Source: Ashinkailepas kermadecensis | Taxonomy: Eukaryota > Arthropoda > Thecostraca > Neolepadidae | Direction: 5' to 3' | Assembly: GCA_034440615.1 (NCBI GenBank) | Contig: JAOTOM010004301.1 | Coordinates: 124,001 to 188,000 of the forward strand | DNA: 64,000 nt | Shown here: positions 38,461-52,178 of the stretch, one piece after another | How positions within the stretch are numbered: the first letter of the stretch is position 1 | How the letters are laid out: each line of letters opens with the position of its first letter | Program-made: the position numbers and the translations under genes | The notes under the pieces: generated by a model | Seen by the model: the letters and a program-made list of their open reading frames with translations, nothing else | What the model was told of the DNA's origin: nothing | The model's database searches: none

Positions 38461-38681
38461 TGAACGAGTACTGCCAACGTGCGTGCTTCGCCACACTGCT
38501 GGAACAACAATCCCTGGTGATGGTCCAGCAATCCCAGATTCTGACCCAGCAATACCAGATGCTGACCCAGCAATTCCAGATGCTGACCCAGCAATCCCAA
38601 ATCTTGGCTCAACAGTCCCAGATGCTGACCCAGCAATTCCAGATGCTGGCTCAGCATTCCCAGATGGAATTATTTGTTTAG
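38461..38681 (+). CDS. Small Gln-rich heptad-repeat frame, hypothetical
   Basis: A frame from the ATG at 38461 (context CACCATGAAC, favourable) encodes about 73 residues. After a leader MNEYCQRACFATLLEQQ it consists of seven-residue repeats of the type QMLTQQF or QILAQQS, and ends MELFV. The DNA is a 21 bp minisatellite (CAGCAATCCCAGATGCTGAC core), so the heptad is a direct consequence of the repeat. It would be coiled-coil compatible with hydrophobic I/M and L positions. Whether it is expressed is unknown; it may only be a repeat. Confidence 0.3.
38518..38665. repeat. 21 bp minisatellite (CAGCAATCCCAGATGCTGACC)
   Basis: Seven units of 21 bp with alternating ATTCCAG, ATCCCA and ATACCA variants. 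Confidence 0.9.
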
Positions 38682-38796
38682 GGACTTTCGCCGGGTTAGG
38701 TGAGGCGAGGGGTTAGAGATTTTCGCCGGGTTAGGTGAGACGCTACTCAATGTGAGGGGCGCCTCGCCTCCATGCCGGAATGAGCGCTCCCGGCTC

Positions 38797-39240
38797 CGCA
38801 TGGGAGACCACAGACCACTCCGCATGGGAGACCACACACTACTCCGCATGGGAGACCACACACTACTCCGCATGGGAGACCACACACTACTCCGCATGGG
38901 AGACCACACACCACTCCGCATGGGAGACCACACACTACTCCGCATGGGAGACCACACACTACTCCGCATGGGAGACCACACACTACTCCGCATGGGAGAC
39001 CACACACTACTCCGCATGGGAGACCACACACTACTCCGCATGGGAGACCACACACCACTCCGCATGGGAGACCACACACTACTCCGCATGGGAGACCACA
39101 CACTACTCCGCATGGGAGACACACACCACTCCGCATGGGAGACCACACACTATTCCGCATGGGAGACCACACACTACTCCGCATGGGAGACCACACACTA
39201 CTCCGCATGGGAGACCGCACACTACTCCGCATAGAGGGAG
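38797..39240. repeat. 24 bp minisatellite (CATGGGAGACCACACACTAC)
   Basis: About 18 units of 24 bp with the core CATGGGAGACCACACACTAC then TCCG. Two or three further imperfect units occur to 39345. Homogeneous, with CACCAC or CTATTC variants in a few units. The open frames on both strands result from the stop-free multiple-of-3 unit. Confidence 0.95.
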
Positions 39241-39362
39241 ACCACACATTACTCCGATCAGCGAGACGACTCATCACGCCAGCATGGGAGACCGACAAGA
39301 CTCCGCATGGGAGACCGCACACTACTCCGCATAGAGTCGGAGTCAACAATTGGTCCGATCTG

Positions 39363-39518
39363 CGAGCGATCATCACGCCAACTGAGCCGGCAAGACTGCC
39401 TATACAGCACCATCACATCTCTACATCTGGCGTCATCAGTCGAGCGATCATCACGCCAACTGAGCCGGCAAGACTGCCTATACAGCACCATCACATCTCT
39501 ACATCTGGCGTCATCAGT
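39363..39518. repeat. Exact 78 bp tandem duplication
   Basis: 39363-39440 and 39441-39518 are identical, starting CGAGCGATCATCACGCCAAC and ending GGCGTCATCAGT. A second small duplication, two copies of CATGTCGCGGCTGGACTATG, lies at 39618-39658. Confidence 0.97.
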
Positions 39519-39659
39519 CTCCCTGATGCAGTTGGTACGTGGCGGCACAAGTTCTCGGGCTTCAGCCTCCTGACACATCTGCCATCTCTGCCCGTGGCAG
39601 AACAACGCGCGGCTCTCATGTCGCGGCTGGACTATGTCATGTCGCGGCTGGACTATGAG

Positions 39660-42300
39660 TGAATGAGGACTGCACCTCGGTCTCAAACTTGACAGCCCGA
39701 CCGAGCTTTTTAAAGTTCTGGACGCCATGGAGGCATGCCCACGTGGTCAACGAAGTATAATCTCAGATCGCTAGGATTTTGACTCCCGAATTCAGAAGCC
39801 TGGCGAATGTATTGATCTTCCGTGTGCCATTCATTTGTGTCCGCCATGTATAGCGCCATGTGTAATGCCATGTGTAGCGCCATACGCTGGCCTGTTTGGA
39901 CCAGCGCGCGGGAGCGTACTGGGCGGCCAGTCTCCGCTAGTATGTACCACAGGTACGTTCTGGGGCTCTGGTAGGATCTCGTCGTGTTGGAACCCAATTA
40001 AAGCTCGAAAGGTTGGCATGTATGAAAGCATTCGAAAGAAGGGATAACTGTTTTGAGAAGAAAAGTACTACAAGTATTTTTACTCCTAATTGGAATCAGT
40101 CTGCGCCAACCCCCGCCACATCTGTATGTGCATACAATGATGACTTCCATCTTGATTTCAGAAGCACATGCCGACTGCCTAAAAGGCTTCATTTGTCTTC
40201 CCTTTGTTTTGCATGTTATTGTATCCCTTCCCCGGGTACTTTTCTTCTCCGCCCTGTTGAGACACTGATGACAGTTCTTTACCTGCATCCGTGTCTTTGG
40301 AATTGTAGCAATGTATGCAAGGGAATGCGAAATGTTGCTGAAATGAAAGTCGCTGTTGGATATGAGAAACTGGATTTCATCTAGATGATATGAACAGTGG
40401 AAGAAATCACGTGTCATTTCCCGAAGAGCAATACAGGTTTGCTTTACTTTTGTTTCGTCAGTGCTTCTGGGCACCCACCAACATCGTCATGGCAATATGC
40501 GTGCTTGTCGGAATCAAGACCATTATTTGCATGAAGCACTTGAACCCGATAACTTTCGCCCGCAGTCCATACCCTTACTTCTGCAGGAGGGAGGGAAAGG
40601 GGAGACATTCTGTCGCCCTCCCCAAGCTTGTGTTCTAGACGAGAGAAACGCGATTTTCACCAGCGCATAGAGTATCTATCCACTGTTCAAAACAAAGTGC
40701 CAACACATTTCTATATCTCTTACCGTTGACCTTCCAGGTGAGATCAAGGAGGTTAAGGTCGAGATTTCGCGACTGACTCGTTATTTTTCCGCTTTTCTTA
40801 CTTCCAGCGGCTAATAAAATCGCATTTAATGGTAACGCCAAATATATATCAAGAGTGTTTCTTCTGGAAATACGTTAGTGTTATCAAAACGGGGATTCAA
40901 GGTCAAGGTCAAACGAAGGAGGCGTGGAAGCCGACAAAGATTTTACGCATTCCAGAGGGATGGTCTAGGAACTTCCAAACCAAGAAGATAAAGCGATAAG
41001 ACAAAGACAAGGCGTCTTGGAATGGTGATGTGCCCATTTTGGTGCAAATGATTTGATTGAAAGTCAAGTAGTCGTGAGTGACCAGACAATGTCACTCAGT
41101 TTAAGGGCATGCGTGACACAGCCATGATCTATTTCTAGAATGTGTGCATTGTTGAGGTAAATATAGAGTGCTGAATGTGAATTCAGCACCCCAAAAATAC
41201 CCTAGAAGTTCATGTACTGCAAACACAAGACCAACCTCGGCCGTGCTATGTCACTTGATCACATTGACCTAGTATGACGATGAAGTTGTGCAAGTATTGA
41301 AATATATGTAGCATTCAATGCATTGAAAACATTGAAATACGAGACATGCTAACTGATATAATAGGACAAGCCCGGATAGCACCAACCTTGGGGTAATACG
41401 GAACATGTCCCTCCCAAACATAATTTAAACAAAGGAAGCTCAACTGATTGCATTTTCCGTTCAGAGTCGCACGCGAGACGGACAGAAAAACGAAACTTCT
41501 GGATGGAACTGGTTTTCTATTCATTATGCTTCATTATCAATTTTTGGTATGCTGTTATAAGGCAACACAACGTTTGTCAAGTACCGTGTGTCTCAAGAAA
41601 GCCTTATAGGGCCTAGAATTAAGAGCAAGCAAAGTGTTGGCACCAAGATGTCCGCTGCAAAATCGCCCTATTGTCAAAGTCCACTAGAGCCATCGGGGTG
41701 ACGCCGCCCACCTTGGCGGGGCTATCCCGTACCAGAAACTCATAGAGGGAGGTACGCTTGGGCATGTGCCCCCTCCCACGGAAAGGTGGCGCTACTCTGA
41801 TTGGGAATAGGCGCCCCTCCAGCAGGCTGCAATGTACCACTTTCCCCACGCGCTTATCGGATTTTTCATCCAAAGATCAAAAGAATAGGTGCCTTTTTTA
41901 GAGAAAAGCGCCTTCTTGAGAGGGAAACGCATCCTGAGAGCTATAGATGCCCCTTCAGTATGCACCAGTGCATACACCCATTTTCCCCAGTTCAATGAAT
42001 TTTGAACCCAATGCGGCCCTCCAGGGACTTTCACAGTGACTCCCATCTGAGGAAATGTCGTCCCTCCAAACGATAAATGCATGCTCTTTATCATTTTCGG
42101 CGTGAACAATTACCCCAAATTCAAGAGACCTCACTCAGTACGGTATAAAAAAAAACGTGGAACTTGACCGGACCCACGGTCAGTTGACCTTACTAAAAAT
42201 ATCCGGAGCATAGTTGTTCGCATTGATGAAAGAACAGCACGGTTTGATTTGGTGTTGATATGCTGCAACTACTATGAATGACGGTGCTTTGAATATTTTG
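39660..42300. other. Unique region, no gene recognised
   Basis: 2.6 kb of unique sequence. Scattered GGTCAAGGTCA-type words occur (for example near 40900), and there is a short serial motif ATGTATAGCGCCATGTGTA (39846-39882). Frames up to 158 codons show no domain. Confidence 0.4.
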
Positions 42301-42304
42301 GAAT

Positions 42305-42796
<492 letters not shown>

Positions 42797-45700
42797 GACC
42801 CTTGGTCCCTCTTTCGCGTTGCCGTAGCTCGGCTGGAAACTCTGAATACGGAAACAGACATTACCCTTCAACCTTGACCTAACCTTGTGGCGTAACCGGA
42901 GGTCACTGATTTTTTAAAATATCTTGTGTGGTCTAATGCTTACACGTCGCTTTATAAAACTTGTACGCATCCTTGAAACCTGATATATCCCCAGCCCTTT
43001 ACACATTGTTCTACAAACAGCACCTGGTAGCCGGTGACATGACTTTGAGCTCGGTGACCGCAAGTCACCGCACCAAAATTGGCCCATCAAAGGATCCGCT
43101 ATTCAATTTTTCGAAGGCCGGCCGAATTTAAATGCGACATCCGTATTCGTTTGGGAGCTATCCCGGAGAAACATGAAGGAGGAGAGAAATATTACCCGGC
43201 TAGGCCCAGGGCTATTAATGACATTAGATTGTGAACAATTTCTAAACTGGCTCACAAAACTGTGCACGACCGGGTAGGTCATTGTCGTCGTGAACTGTTA
43301 CGAATGCACTGACACATTGTTGTTGTACCTATCATTGTACCTAAGGAATGCTAGTGCATTCGTTAGGCATGTATGCATTGGTCATGCATGCGCCCTGCAT
43401 TAACGAAACACCCACCGGGCGTATGCTGACCCTGGTGTGCAGCGTCGATAATTGGATATACTCAGATATATTAAAAAACCAAACTCACATTCAAGTCTAC
43501 TTATGTCTCGAACACAGGAGGGTGGTGTACAACGCAGCATCTCACGTATTCTGGTTGCATGTCTACATGCCAATGGCAGCTAACTCAAGAAGGCTTAATG
43601 CCTAGAACAATAATTATAGCGTTCAAGGCATGGAGCAGTGCTTCCCAAACTTGTCACCGATTTTGAGTGATTTGATACTTCCGATGAGCTAACGAGCGCT
43701 CTACAAGCTGAGCAACAAATGTTCGTCGACAAGTGTCTTTCCGCTTGGGCAAACGAAGAGGAAATTGATCAACATCGCGCTAATTCCATGTTTAATACAG
43801 TGAGGAATTTAAAACTTAGTAAGAAGGAGAAGAAAGAGAAGGAAGAAGAAATTTTAAACACAGTACGCCAGAATTCCCCAATCACCGTTCCTCAATTTCC
43901 TACTCACCACAATACGGGTTTCACTGAGCCCAAATAACTTTTGTTGAAAACTAGATAAAGAGATGTGTTAAGCGACATTGTGTAGCTCCATTCCTCAACT
44001 TCAGAGTTACTGGGACCATTCTAATCCACTTCTTCTGGTTCACCTTCCAAGCGTGGTTAAATTGATTACTGTTGGATTGCAGCCAGTCATCCAGTTGTCG
44101 TCATACCGTACAAGCTTCTTAGAACAAATGTGACTTCGTACTTCATTGACACTGACCTGTAAACTTAAGATCCTGTCTAGCACCATGATATATACCTAGG
44201 TCAAGGTCACCGATCAGACCAATGGCAAGTACGAGGAAATATGTGACGAATTGTTAAAGGTGACAATCATCGCAACATATGGTGCTCGAGAAAAAAAAAA
44301 CTAATCGGTGACACCAACTGAAAATCAAATGTTATCCTTTATGAATATACTTGTATTCTTCCGCACCAAAAAATAACCAAAACCACGCCTTATGAATCCA
44401 ATTCGCCTCGGGAACGAAATTGGCCTAAAAATACCCTTGTAAGCCCTCATCTCATTAGTTACATTGGGTAATAGGCGTATTCTAGACGTCATAGCACATG
44501 TGATGCGCATATTGTTGGAACGCTTCACGTCCCATCTCAGTGGCTCAACCTGATATTGTCTTGAAATATAGAAATTTAAAATAGGACCCAATCACTCATT
44601 TGATTTGTCCCGGCTTTTCAACACCAATTGGAAATCATTTTATCATTTTGCTATTCTTCGGGTTGCCGTGCCGTGCCCCCGTGCCCGAAAGTGGCAACAC
44701 CAGCGTGGACTGAAATGTGCTTAGCTAGCACAATCGGGTCTTGGCTTCACCTTGTCCTGCGGCACCATCTGCACCGACGATCGTCTTGCATCAACAAAAT
44801 TTCGTCGAATGTGTGATGGTTTGCAGTCTGGCTGATGAGTGATTGAGTGATTGGTAGGTACCAACTGACCAACTGACAACAGACCCAACACAGGCAAGCC
44901 AATTGTTGTGTAGTCCCGGATGATGACAAACGAGATATCGCTATGATATTTTTGAGTCGGCATATTTTCACTCTTCGTAAGTGGAATTATTCTGCCACCT
45001 GGAGAAACAGCGTAAGCTTCTTTACTTATAAAATAATGTTCTTGGACAGTGATTACTGTCATTGCAACAGTTTAAAGTGCAAGACAAATCATGATCAATT
45101 GCATATTATGGCAAACTAGATGAGTTTGATGGGCTATGAGTGGACCTTAATTCTGTATGGTTGCGTTTCCTCCAAATGATCCTCACAACAAAACCACGGT
45201 GTAGTGGACATCAAAGTGTCCACATCTTCTCTTCTGGCGGTCGTCGCCTATTCTCTTTTGATGTTTGTTTTGTAGGGCACACTCGAGAGAGCTTGAATGT
45301 GTTTCGTATTGTAGTACTGTGGCACTCTGGCACCAAACACAGTTTCCTCCTTCGCCTGTTGTGATTCCAATTGAGGTTGGCCGTGCTACATCCCGTCCTG
45401 ATTCCTCCGCCAGATGTTGATATGCAGAGCCTGAGACCTTAGTCACTAGCTACGACTCATTTTGGTAGCTCCAAGTATTGAATCGATCATGGTAGGTCCA
45501 ATTTATATATGAATGACATACAGCCTGTGCAGTCAGTTTTCATAAATATTCTTGCTCCGTAAAATGCTCCAAATACCCTTAAATATCGGCACTCAGTGCC
45601 TATTTAGCCACACGCCACATCGGTATGATCGGAACTAAGTTGTGACACGAGGAAAAATAGTCTATTAGGATCTAGGGCATCCGCCCCTTTAATCGGTTAA

Positions 45701-46380
45701 TTAATGCTTGTTTCTCGCCAATAATTCGGTTCCTAGCGACTATAATAGTTGTCAAAATCCTTGGTATCCCATGTATCACCTCCTAAGAGTACCCATTCCG
45801 GCTCCCTCACCGAGTTGCCTAATACCTGGCGACGTGCCGTGCTTTGCAGCACCAAAAGTCGTCTTCCTCCCGATGCTGCGCTGTTGGCTCGTGTTTCTGG
45901 TGTCAGTCGGTTCCGGAATTGCTCCACGACCACCGGGAATTTATCGTCGATTTTCTTCCGCGCTTTCAACAGCATTTACATGGAGGAGCTTTCAGTATGC
46001 CGTTGCCGGTAATGCTTTTACGTGCGCCTTTGAATTTCGATGTTCGAGGAAGTGGAACCTGATGGATATACGTTCGTTTGTAAGCAAACTGCGACTGACG
46101 TCAGAATCGAAGAAAGAAGATGCTTGAAGCTGCTGAAAATACGTCAAAGGAGGAACGAATTGACGACGTAATCCAAGGTCAATGTTGCAGCACTTCATCC
46201 ATAATGCAGTGCACGGTGTCATCACCACTTACCGAAAACACGTCTCTTCTGAAAAACCTTCTGAAGGTCATGCCGAGCCCTTTTCCCGATATCGGATCAC
46301 ACTCAGCGTTTCGGACGTTGAAAAGATGCTGCAAACGATCGCAGCCAGGCTTCACGTTCCGCAACAAAGCTGCGCTGTGG
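42797..46380. other. Unique region, no supported gene
   Basis: About 3.6 kb of balanced to AT-rich unique sequence. Frames up to 139 codons without a recognisable domain. A tRNA A-box-like word occurs on the minus strand near 43690-43720 but no B box follows. Confidence 0.4.
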
Positions 46381-46860
46381 GCGGCGCCACGCTCTGCTGA
46401 CAAGAGACGCCGCTGCCGGCGGATGTCCGGTGCGCCGGCGACTGAGCCGGGCCGCCGCCAGCGCCCCAGCTGGCGCCCATTGTTGCAGCCCCACGCACGA
46501 TGGCCCCGCCGGCCGGCCGGTCAGGGGGCCGTTACGGCGCCGCTCGGCCCGGCCACCTCCTTCCACACCATCAGACGCGCTGCTGCCACTCGCGAAAGGA
46601 AGACATTTGCGGCGCAGCAGCTGGACGCGCCGCGGCTAAATGGCCCCAGGAGATGAGTATCGCCTCGCTGGCCGGCTCGTAAGTGGTCAGTAACAGCCCA
46701 GCCGCGGCCCCACATACCCGTTAAGACGAATGAGCCGTACCTGATGAAAACCGTACTGGTGCCGGGCGACCGAGCATATCGGCACATTTAGTGCCGGGCC
46801 GGGTGTTGGCTTACTTCGGCGCCGACCGGCCGCCTCGAAAGTGCCATTGTTACTAATGTA
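46381..46860. other. CpG-rich patch
   Basis: Strongly G+C and CpG rich, with CGGCCGG-type words and many overlapping frames on both strands. It might mark a promoter or first exon, but no start, splice site or domain is convincing. Confidence 0.3.
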
Positions 46861-46973
46861 TAGAGGCAGGACTCAGGTCGTTGCGGCTTTATTGCGGCAT
46901 AAAAATATATGACCATGTCAAATAACGAGATGTTCAAAGGAGATGTTCAACAGTAGAATTGATACAACCGAAC

Positions 46974-47052
46974 TGGCGTGTGTAACAGGAGAAACTTCTC
47001 ACCGCAGCAAACGGGCGTGTGTAACAAGAGAAACTTCTCACCGCAGTAAAAC
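46974..47052. repeat. 38 bp tandem duplication
   Basis: Two near-identical units beginning GCGTGTGTAACA at 46976 and 47014 and containing GAGAAACTTCTCACCGCAG. Confidence 0.9.
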
Positions 47053-47119
47053 CAATGGGACTTTTCAGTTTTCAGACACTTTTCAGAATGACGGCAGGAA
47101 ATAAGCATGCACAGTCTAA

Positions 47120-47725
47120 CATGTGACACTTCTGCTTTCAGCCGGTACTTATACACGGTGTGACATGTGACACCTCTGTATTCAGCTGATACTTAGACAC
47201 GGTGTATAATGCGACACCTCTGCAGTCAGCCGGTACTTAGACACGGTGTATAATGCGACACCTCTGCAGTCAGCCAGTACTTAGATACGGTGTATAATGC
47301 AGCACCTCTGCAGTCAGCCGGTACTTAGACACGGTGTATAAGGCGAGACCTCTGCAGTCAGCCAGTACTTAGACACGGTGTATAAGGCGACACCTCTGCA
47401 ATCAGCCAGTACTTAGACACGGTGTATAATGCGACACCTCTGCGTCAGCCGGACTTAGACACGGTGTATGGCGACACCTCTGCAGTCAGCCAGTACTTAG
47501 ACACGGTGTATAATGCGACACCTCTGCAGTCAGCCAGTACTTAGACACGGTGTATAATGCAACACCTCTGCAGTCAGCCGGTACTTAGACACAGTGTATA
47601 AGGCGACACCTCTGCAATCAGCCAGTACTTAGACACGGTGTATAATGCGACACCTCTGCAGTCAGCCGGTACTTAGACACGGTGTATAAGGCGACACCTC
47701 TGCAGTCAGCCGGTACTTAGACATG
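47120..47725. repeat. 44 bp minisatellite
   Basis: About 13 units of 44 bp containing CGACACCTCTGCAGTCAGCC, GGTACTTAGACACGGTGTAT and AATG or AAGG. One shortened unit lies at 47445-47475. Confidence 0.95.
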
Positions 47726-47850
47726 ACGTACTGTGCCATAACACATCACCATTTACCGGCCAGACTAGCTGTCAGTATTTCATTATAAAGTTCCTGGTCG
47801 ATAAATCACGGCAGAAAGGCTGTTTGTTGGTCGCGACATTTCCGACTGCG
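47726..47850. other. Short unique spacer
   Basis: Unique sequence between the 44 bp and 28 bp arrays. Confidence 0.4.
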
Positions 47851-48848
47851 CGGGATCTCCCGTGTACGGTGTACTGCACGAGATCTCCCGTGTGTGGTGT
47901 ACTGCACGGTATCTCCGGTATACGGTGTACTGCACGAGATCTCCCGTGTGTGGTGTACTGCACGAGATCTCCCGTGTGCGGTGTACTGCACGATATCTCC
48001 GGTATACGGTGTACTGCACGAGATCTCCCGTGTGTGGTGTACTGCACGAGATCTCCCGTGTGTGGTGTACTGCACGAGATCTCCGGTATACGGTGTACTA
48101 CACGAGATCTCCCGTGTGTGGTGTACTGCACGAGATCTCCGGTATACGGTGTACTGCACGAGATCTCCCGTGTGTGGTGTACTGCACGAGATCTCCCGTG
48201 TACGGTGTACTGCACGAGATCTCCCGTGTGTGGTGCACTGCACGAGATCTCCGGTATACGGTGTACTGCACGAGATCTCCCGTGTGTGGTGTACTGCACG
48301 ATATCTCCCGTGTGTGGTGTACTGCACGAGATCTCCCGTGTGTGGTGTACTGCACGAGATCTCCCGTGTGTGGTGTACTGCACGAGATCTCCCGTGTGTG
48401 GTGTACTGCACGAGATCTCCCGTGTGTGGTGTACTGCACGAGATCTCCGGTATACGGTGTACTGCACGAGATCTCCCGTGTGTGGTGTACTGCACGAGAT
48501 CTCCGGTATACGGTGTACTGCACGAGATCTCCCGTGTGTGGTGTACTGCACGAGATCTCCCGTGTACGGTGTACTGCACGAGATCTCCCGTGTGTGGTGC
48601 ACTGCACGAGATCTCCGGTATACGGTGTACTGCACGAGATCTCCCGTGTGTGGTGTACTGCACGAGATCTCCCGTGTGTGGTGTACTGCACGAGATCTCC
48701 CGTGTACGGTGTACTGCACGAGATCTCCCGTGTGTGGTGTACTGCACGATATCTCCCGTGTGTGGTGTACTGCACGAGATCTCCCGTGTGTGGTGTACTG
48801 CACGATATCTCCCGTGTACGTTGTACTGCACGATATCTCCCGTGCACG
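47851..48848. repeat. 28 bp minisatellite with AGATCT palindrome
   Basis: About 35 units of 28 bp: CACGAGATCTCCCGTGTGTG then GTGTACTG. A minority type has CCGGTATACG. CACGAGATCTCCCGTG is itself a near-palindrome, so single strands could fold in every unit. 28 is not a multiple of 3, so the long frames (340-380 codons, both strands) simply reflect a stop-free unit. Confidence 0.96.
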
Positions 48849-48869
48849 GGGCATTTGGTGCTTTCAGTT

Positions 48870-49265
48870 CGCGGTCAGCTAGACTGCTGCCTTTGTCGTG
48901 GTGTAATGAGAGTACAGAGAGCCCGCGTAACTCTGAAACTGCTACCTTTGTCGTGGTGTAATGAGAGTACAGAGAACTCGCGTAACTCTGAGACTGCTAC
49001 CTTTGTCGTGGTGTAATGAGAGTGCAGGGAGCCCGCGTAACTCTGAGACTGCTGCCTTTGTCGTGGTGTAATGAGAGTACAGAGAACCCGCGTAACTCTG
49101 AGACTGTTGCCTTTGTCGTGGTGTAATGAGAGTACAGAGAACCCGCGTAACTCTGAGACTGCTGCCTTTGCCGTGGTGTAACGAGAGTGCAGGGAACAAG
49201 CGTAACTCTGAGACTGCTGCCTTTGTCGTGGTGTAATGAGAGTAGAGAGAACCCGCGTGACTCAG
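48870..49265. repeat. 55 bp minisatellite
   Basis: Seven units of exactly 55 bp, each with CCTTTGTCGTGGTGTAATGA, GAGTACAGAGA and CCCGCGTAACTCTGAGA. Confidence 0.96.
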
Positions 49266-49690
49266 ATACAAGAGTCACGCGGCTACATGAGCCTTTAGAG
49301 CAGATACATGAGCCGCATATACATGACTCAGATACATGAGCCTTTGTAGTGGTGTAGCGAAAGTGCAGAGAGACCGCGTGACTCCGTACGCGTAACTCGG
49401 TGCTTAACGCTTGATTTGCCTACCACTTTTCGTCGCTGATGAGCTTGGGTAGCACCAGTGGGTCAACCTCCGGACAGCGTGACGTTTCGACGAAGATACG
49501 ACATTGAGCAGCAATGCAAACGTTGGGACGCAGCAGTGAAGTTCCAGAGTACTGGACTGAAGTACTGGACAGAGTAGAGTACTGAACTTGAGTACTGGAC
49601 TGAACTAAGAGTACTGGACTCTTACTCGTGCAGGCGGGCCATCGACCAGTATGAACTTTTCTTAGAAAAATACATAATCAGGGGAAGAGA
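49266..49690. other. Short repeats and unique spacer
   Basis: GATACATGAGCC-type words repeat at 49264-49345. AGTACTGGACT recurs five times with variants at 49549-49620. The rest is unique. Confidence 0.6.
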
Positions 49691-49697
49691 GGAGAGA

Positions 49698-50185
<488 letters not shown>

Positions 50186-50411
50186 GAGAGAGATACTGGA
50201 AAATATCGGGGAGCGAAGGAGACCGGAAGGAAAATCGGAAGAGATGTCGGGAGAGAGGATGGGAAAGGGAAATGGTGGAGTAGAAAACAGGCACGTCGAT
50301 ACAGAGATCTTTACATGATTGCCCATGATACTTGGCATAATTACCTAGCCAGTTTCCTCCTTGATTTTTGAACCATGCATTCCACAATTTTGCACCGCGA
50401 ATTGAGGAATA

Positions 50412-50905
<494 letters not shown>

Positions 50906-51055
50906 CCACGGACCGGTGGTGTGCCCGTACCGGCACCGTACTCCGGCACTCTACCGACCCGTGGTGTGCCCGTACCGGCACCGCACTCCGGCACTCTACG
51001 GGCCGGGGTCGGCCCCGTACTAGTACCGCACTCCGGCACTCTTCCGACCGGGGAC
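50906..51055. repeat. 45 bp GC-rich minisatellite
   Basis: Three to four units of 45 bp containing GTGGTGTGCCCGTACCGGCA and CTCCGGCACTCTACCGACC; GTGGTGTG falls at 50916 and 50961. Confidence 0.85.
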
Positions 51056-51079
51056 GGCTACGGCCAATGCACTTACCGG

Positions 51080-51535
51080 GGTCCACTGTGGCGGAGTACT
51101 GGTCGGGGTCCGCTGCGGGCAACATGCAGACCGGGGTCCGCTGCGGGCAAAGTATGGGTCGGGGTCCGCTGTGGGCAGAGTACAGACCGAGGTCCTCTGC
51201 GGGCGATACGGGCAGTGTTCAGACAGAGGTCCACTGCCGACACTGTGCAGATCGGGATCCGCTGTGGTCAGTGTGCGGGCCGGGATCCGCTGCAAGCAGC
51301 CTGCCGACCGGGGTCGGCTGCGAGCAGCGTACCGACCGGAGTCCGCTGCGGGCATTGTGCAGGCCGAACTCCGCTGCGGGCATTGTACAGACCGGAGTCG
51401 GCTGCGGGCAGTGTGCAGACCGGAGTCGGCTGCGGGCAGTGTACAGGCCGAACTCCGCTGCGGGCATTGTACAGACCGGGGTCGGCTGCGGGCAGTGTGC
51501 AGACCGGGGTTCGCTGCCTGCTGCGCAAAAATGTG
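51080..51535. repeat. 28 bp GC-rich minisatellite
   Basis: About 16 imperfect units built on CGGAGTCGGCTGCGGGCAGT and GTGCAGAC; two good successive units start at 51391 and 51419. The 28-residue periodic frames on both strands are by-products. Confidence 0.9.
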
Positions 51536-51810
51536 AACTTGTGACCGAGGTGCATTATTTCCGTGTGGGCTTTCCCTGAGTGAGCAGCAGTCTGTCGCAG
51601 CGGATCGGGGCACTCAGGATTAATGGGTCGGGCTGAGAGGAAATAATCTTGTCGGGCTCAATTGCGGATTAATGATATCTTGATGGTGGTTGCTGTAAAC
51701 AGTCGTAGTGTGTTACGTTTTGTAAACTAGATAAAGCATTCGGTGACCTGCTTCTGGATAATGCCTGACGATTATTTCTCTTTTATTAAGCTTGCTATCT
51801 TAAGTTATAT
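51536..51810. other. Unique spacer
   Basis: Unique sequence before MITE copy 2. Nothing recognised. Confidence 0.4.
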
Positions 51811-52110
51811 AAATTCTTTAGCGCTCTGGCGGGGAACATTTATTTTCATCATTATTATACGATGAACTTTCCTCGAAGAGTAGAAAATGCAGTCAAAAAC
51901 TACTTTGCTCTTGGTTCATATTCGGTTACAGCCCTTCGTCGAACCATACAATAAAATGAGCAATTACCTATTTTGTGAATTGCATATTTCTGTGGGGATC
52001 GACGAAGAGCTGTACCCGAATGCACACCAAGAACAGAGTAACTTTTGACTTATTTTCTAATCATTGAGGAAAGGTCATCGTATAATATTGATGAAACTTG
52101 GTATCTGAAC
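51811..52110. mobile_element. Foldback MITE-like element, copy 2
   Basis: Shares TTTAGCGCTCTGGCG (51818 onward), GGAACAT, ACTTTCCTCGA, TATTCGG and CCCTTCGTCGAACC with the element at 5139-5410. It is also inverted internally: the CGGTTACAGCCCTTCGTCGA region near 51930 pairs with GACGAAGAGCTGTACCCGAA at 52001. The right arm continues to GAGGAAAGGTCATCGT (to about 52082) and ATGAAACTTGGTA (to about 52105). The arms are more diverged than in copy 1, but the copy keeps the inner right segment that copy 1 has lost. Confidence 0.75.
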
Positions 52111-52178
52111 AAAGTCCTTCATCATTATAAATAGAGGATTCTGTTTTAAAGATGATGCACAGTTGATTCGACATTCCA

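Noticed and set aside
38695..38735. Telomere-like GGGTTAGG words
   Set aside because: Only two non-tandem occurrences of GGGTTAGGTGAG; not a telomeric array.
43680..43722. tRNA-like A box on the minus strand (GCTCAGCTTGTAGAGCGCTC)
   Set aside because: No B box at the right distance and no pairing arms; probably chance or a very decayed tRNA relic.
46300..46790. Arg/Pro-rich overlapping frames as exons
   Set aside because: High G+C alone removes stops in all frames; no domain, donor or acceptor stands out.
47772..49016. Long frames of 340-384 codons on both strands
   Set aside because: Products of the stop-free 28 bp repeat; every frame gives a 28-residue period.
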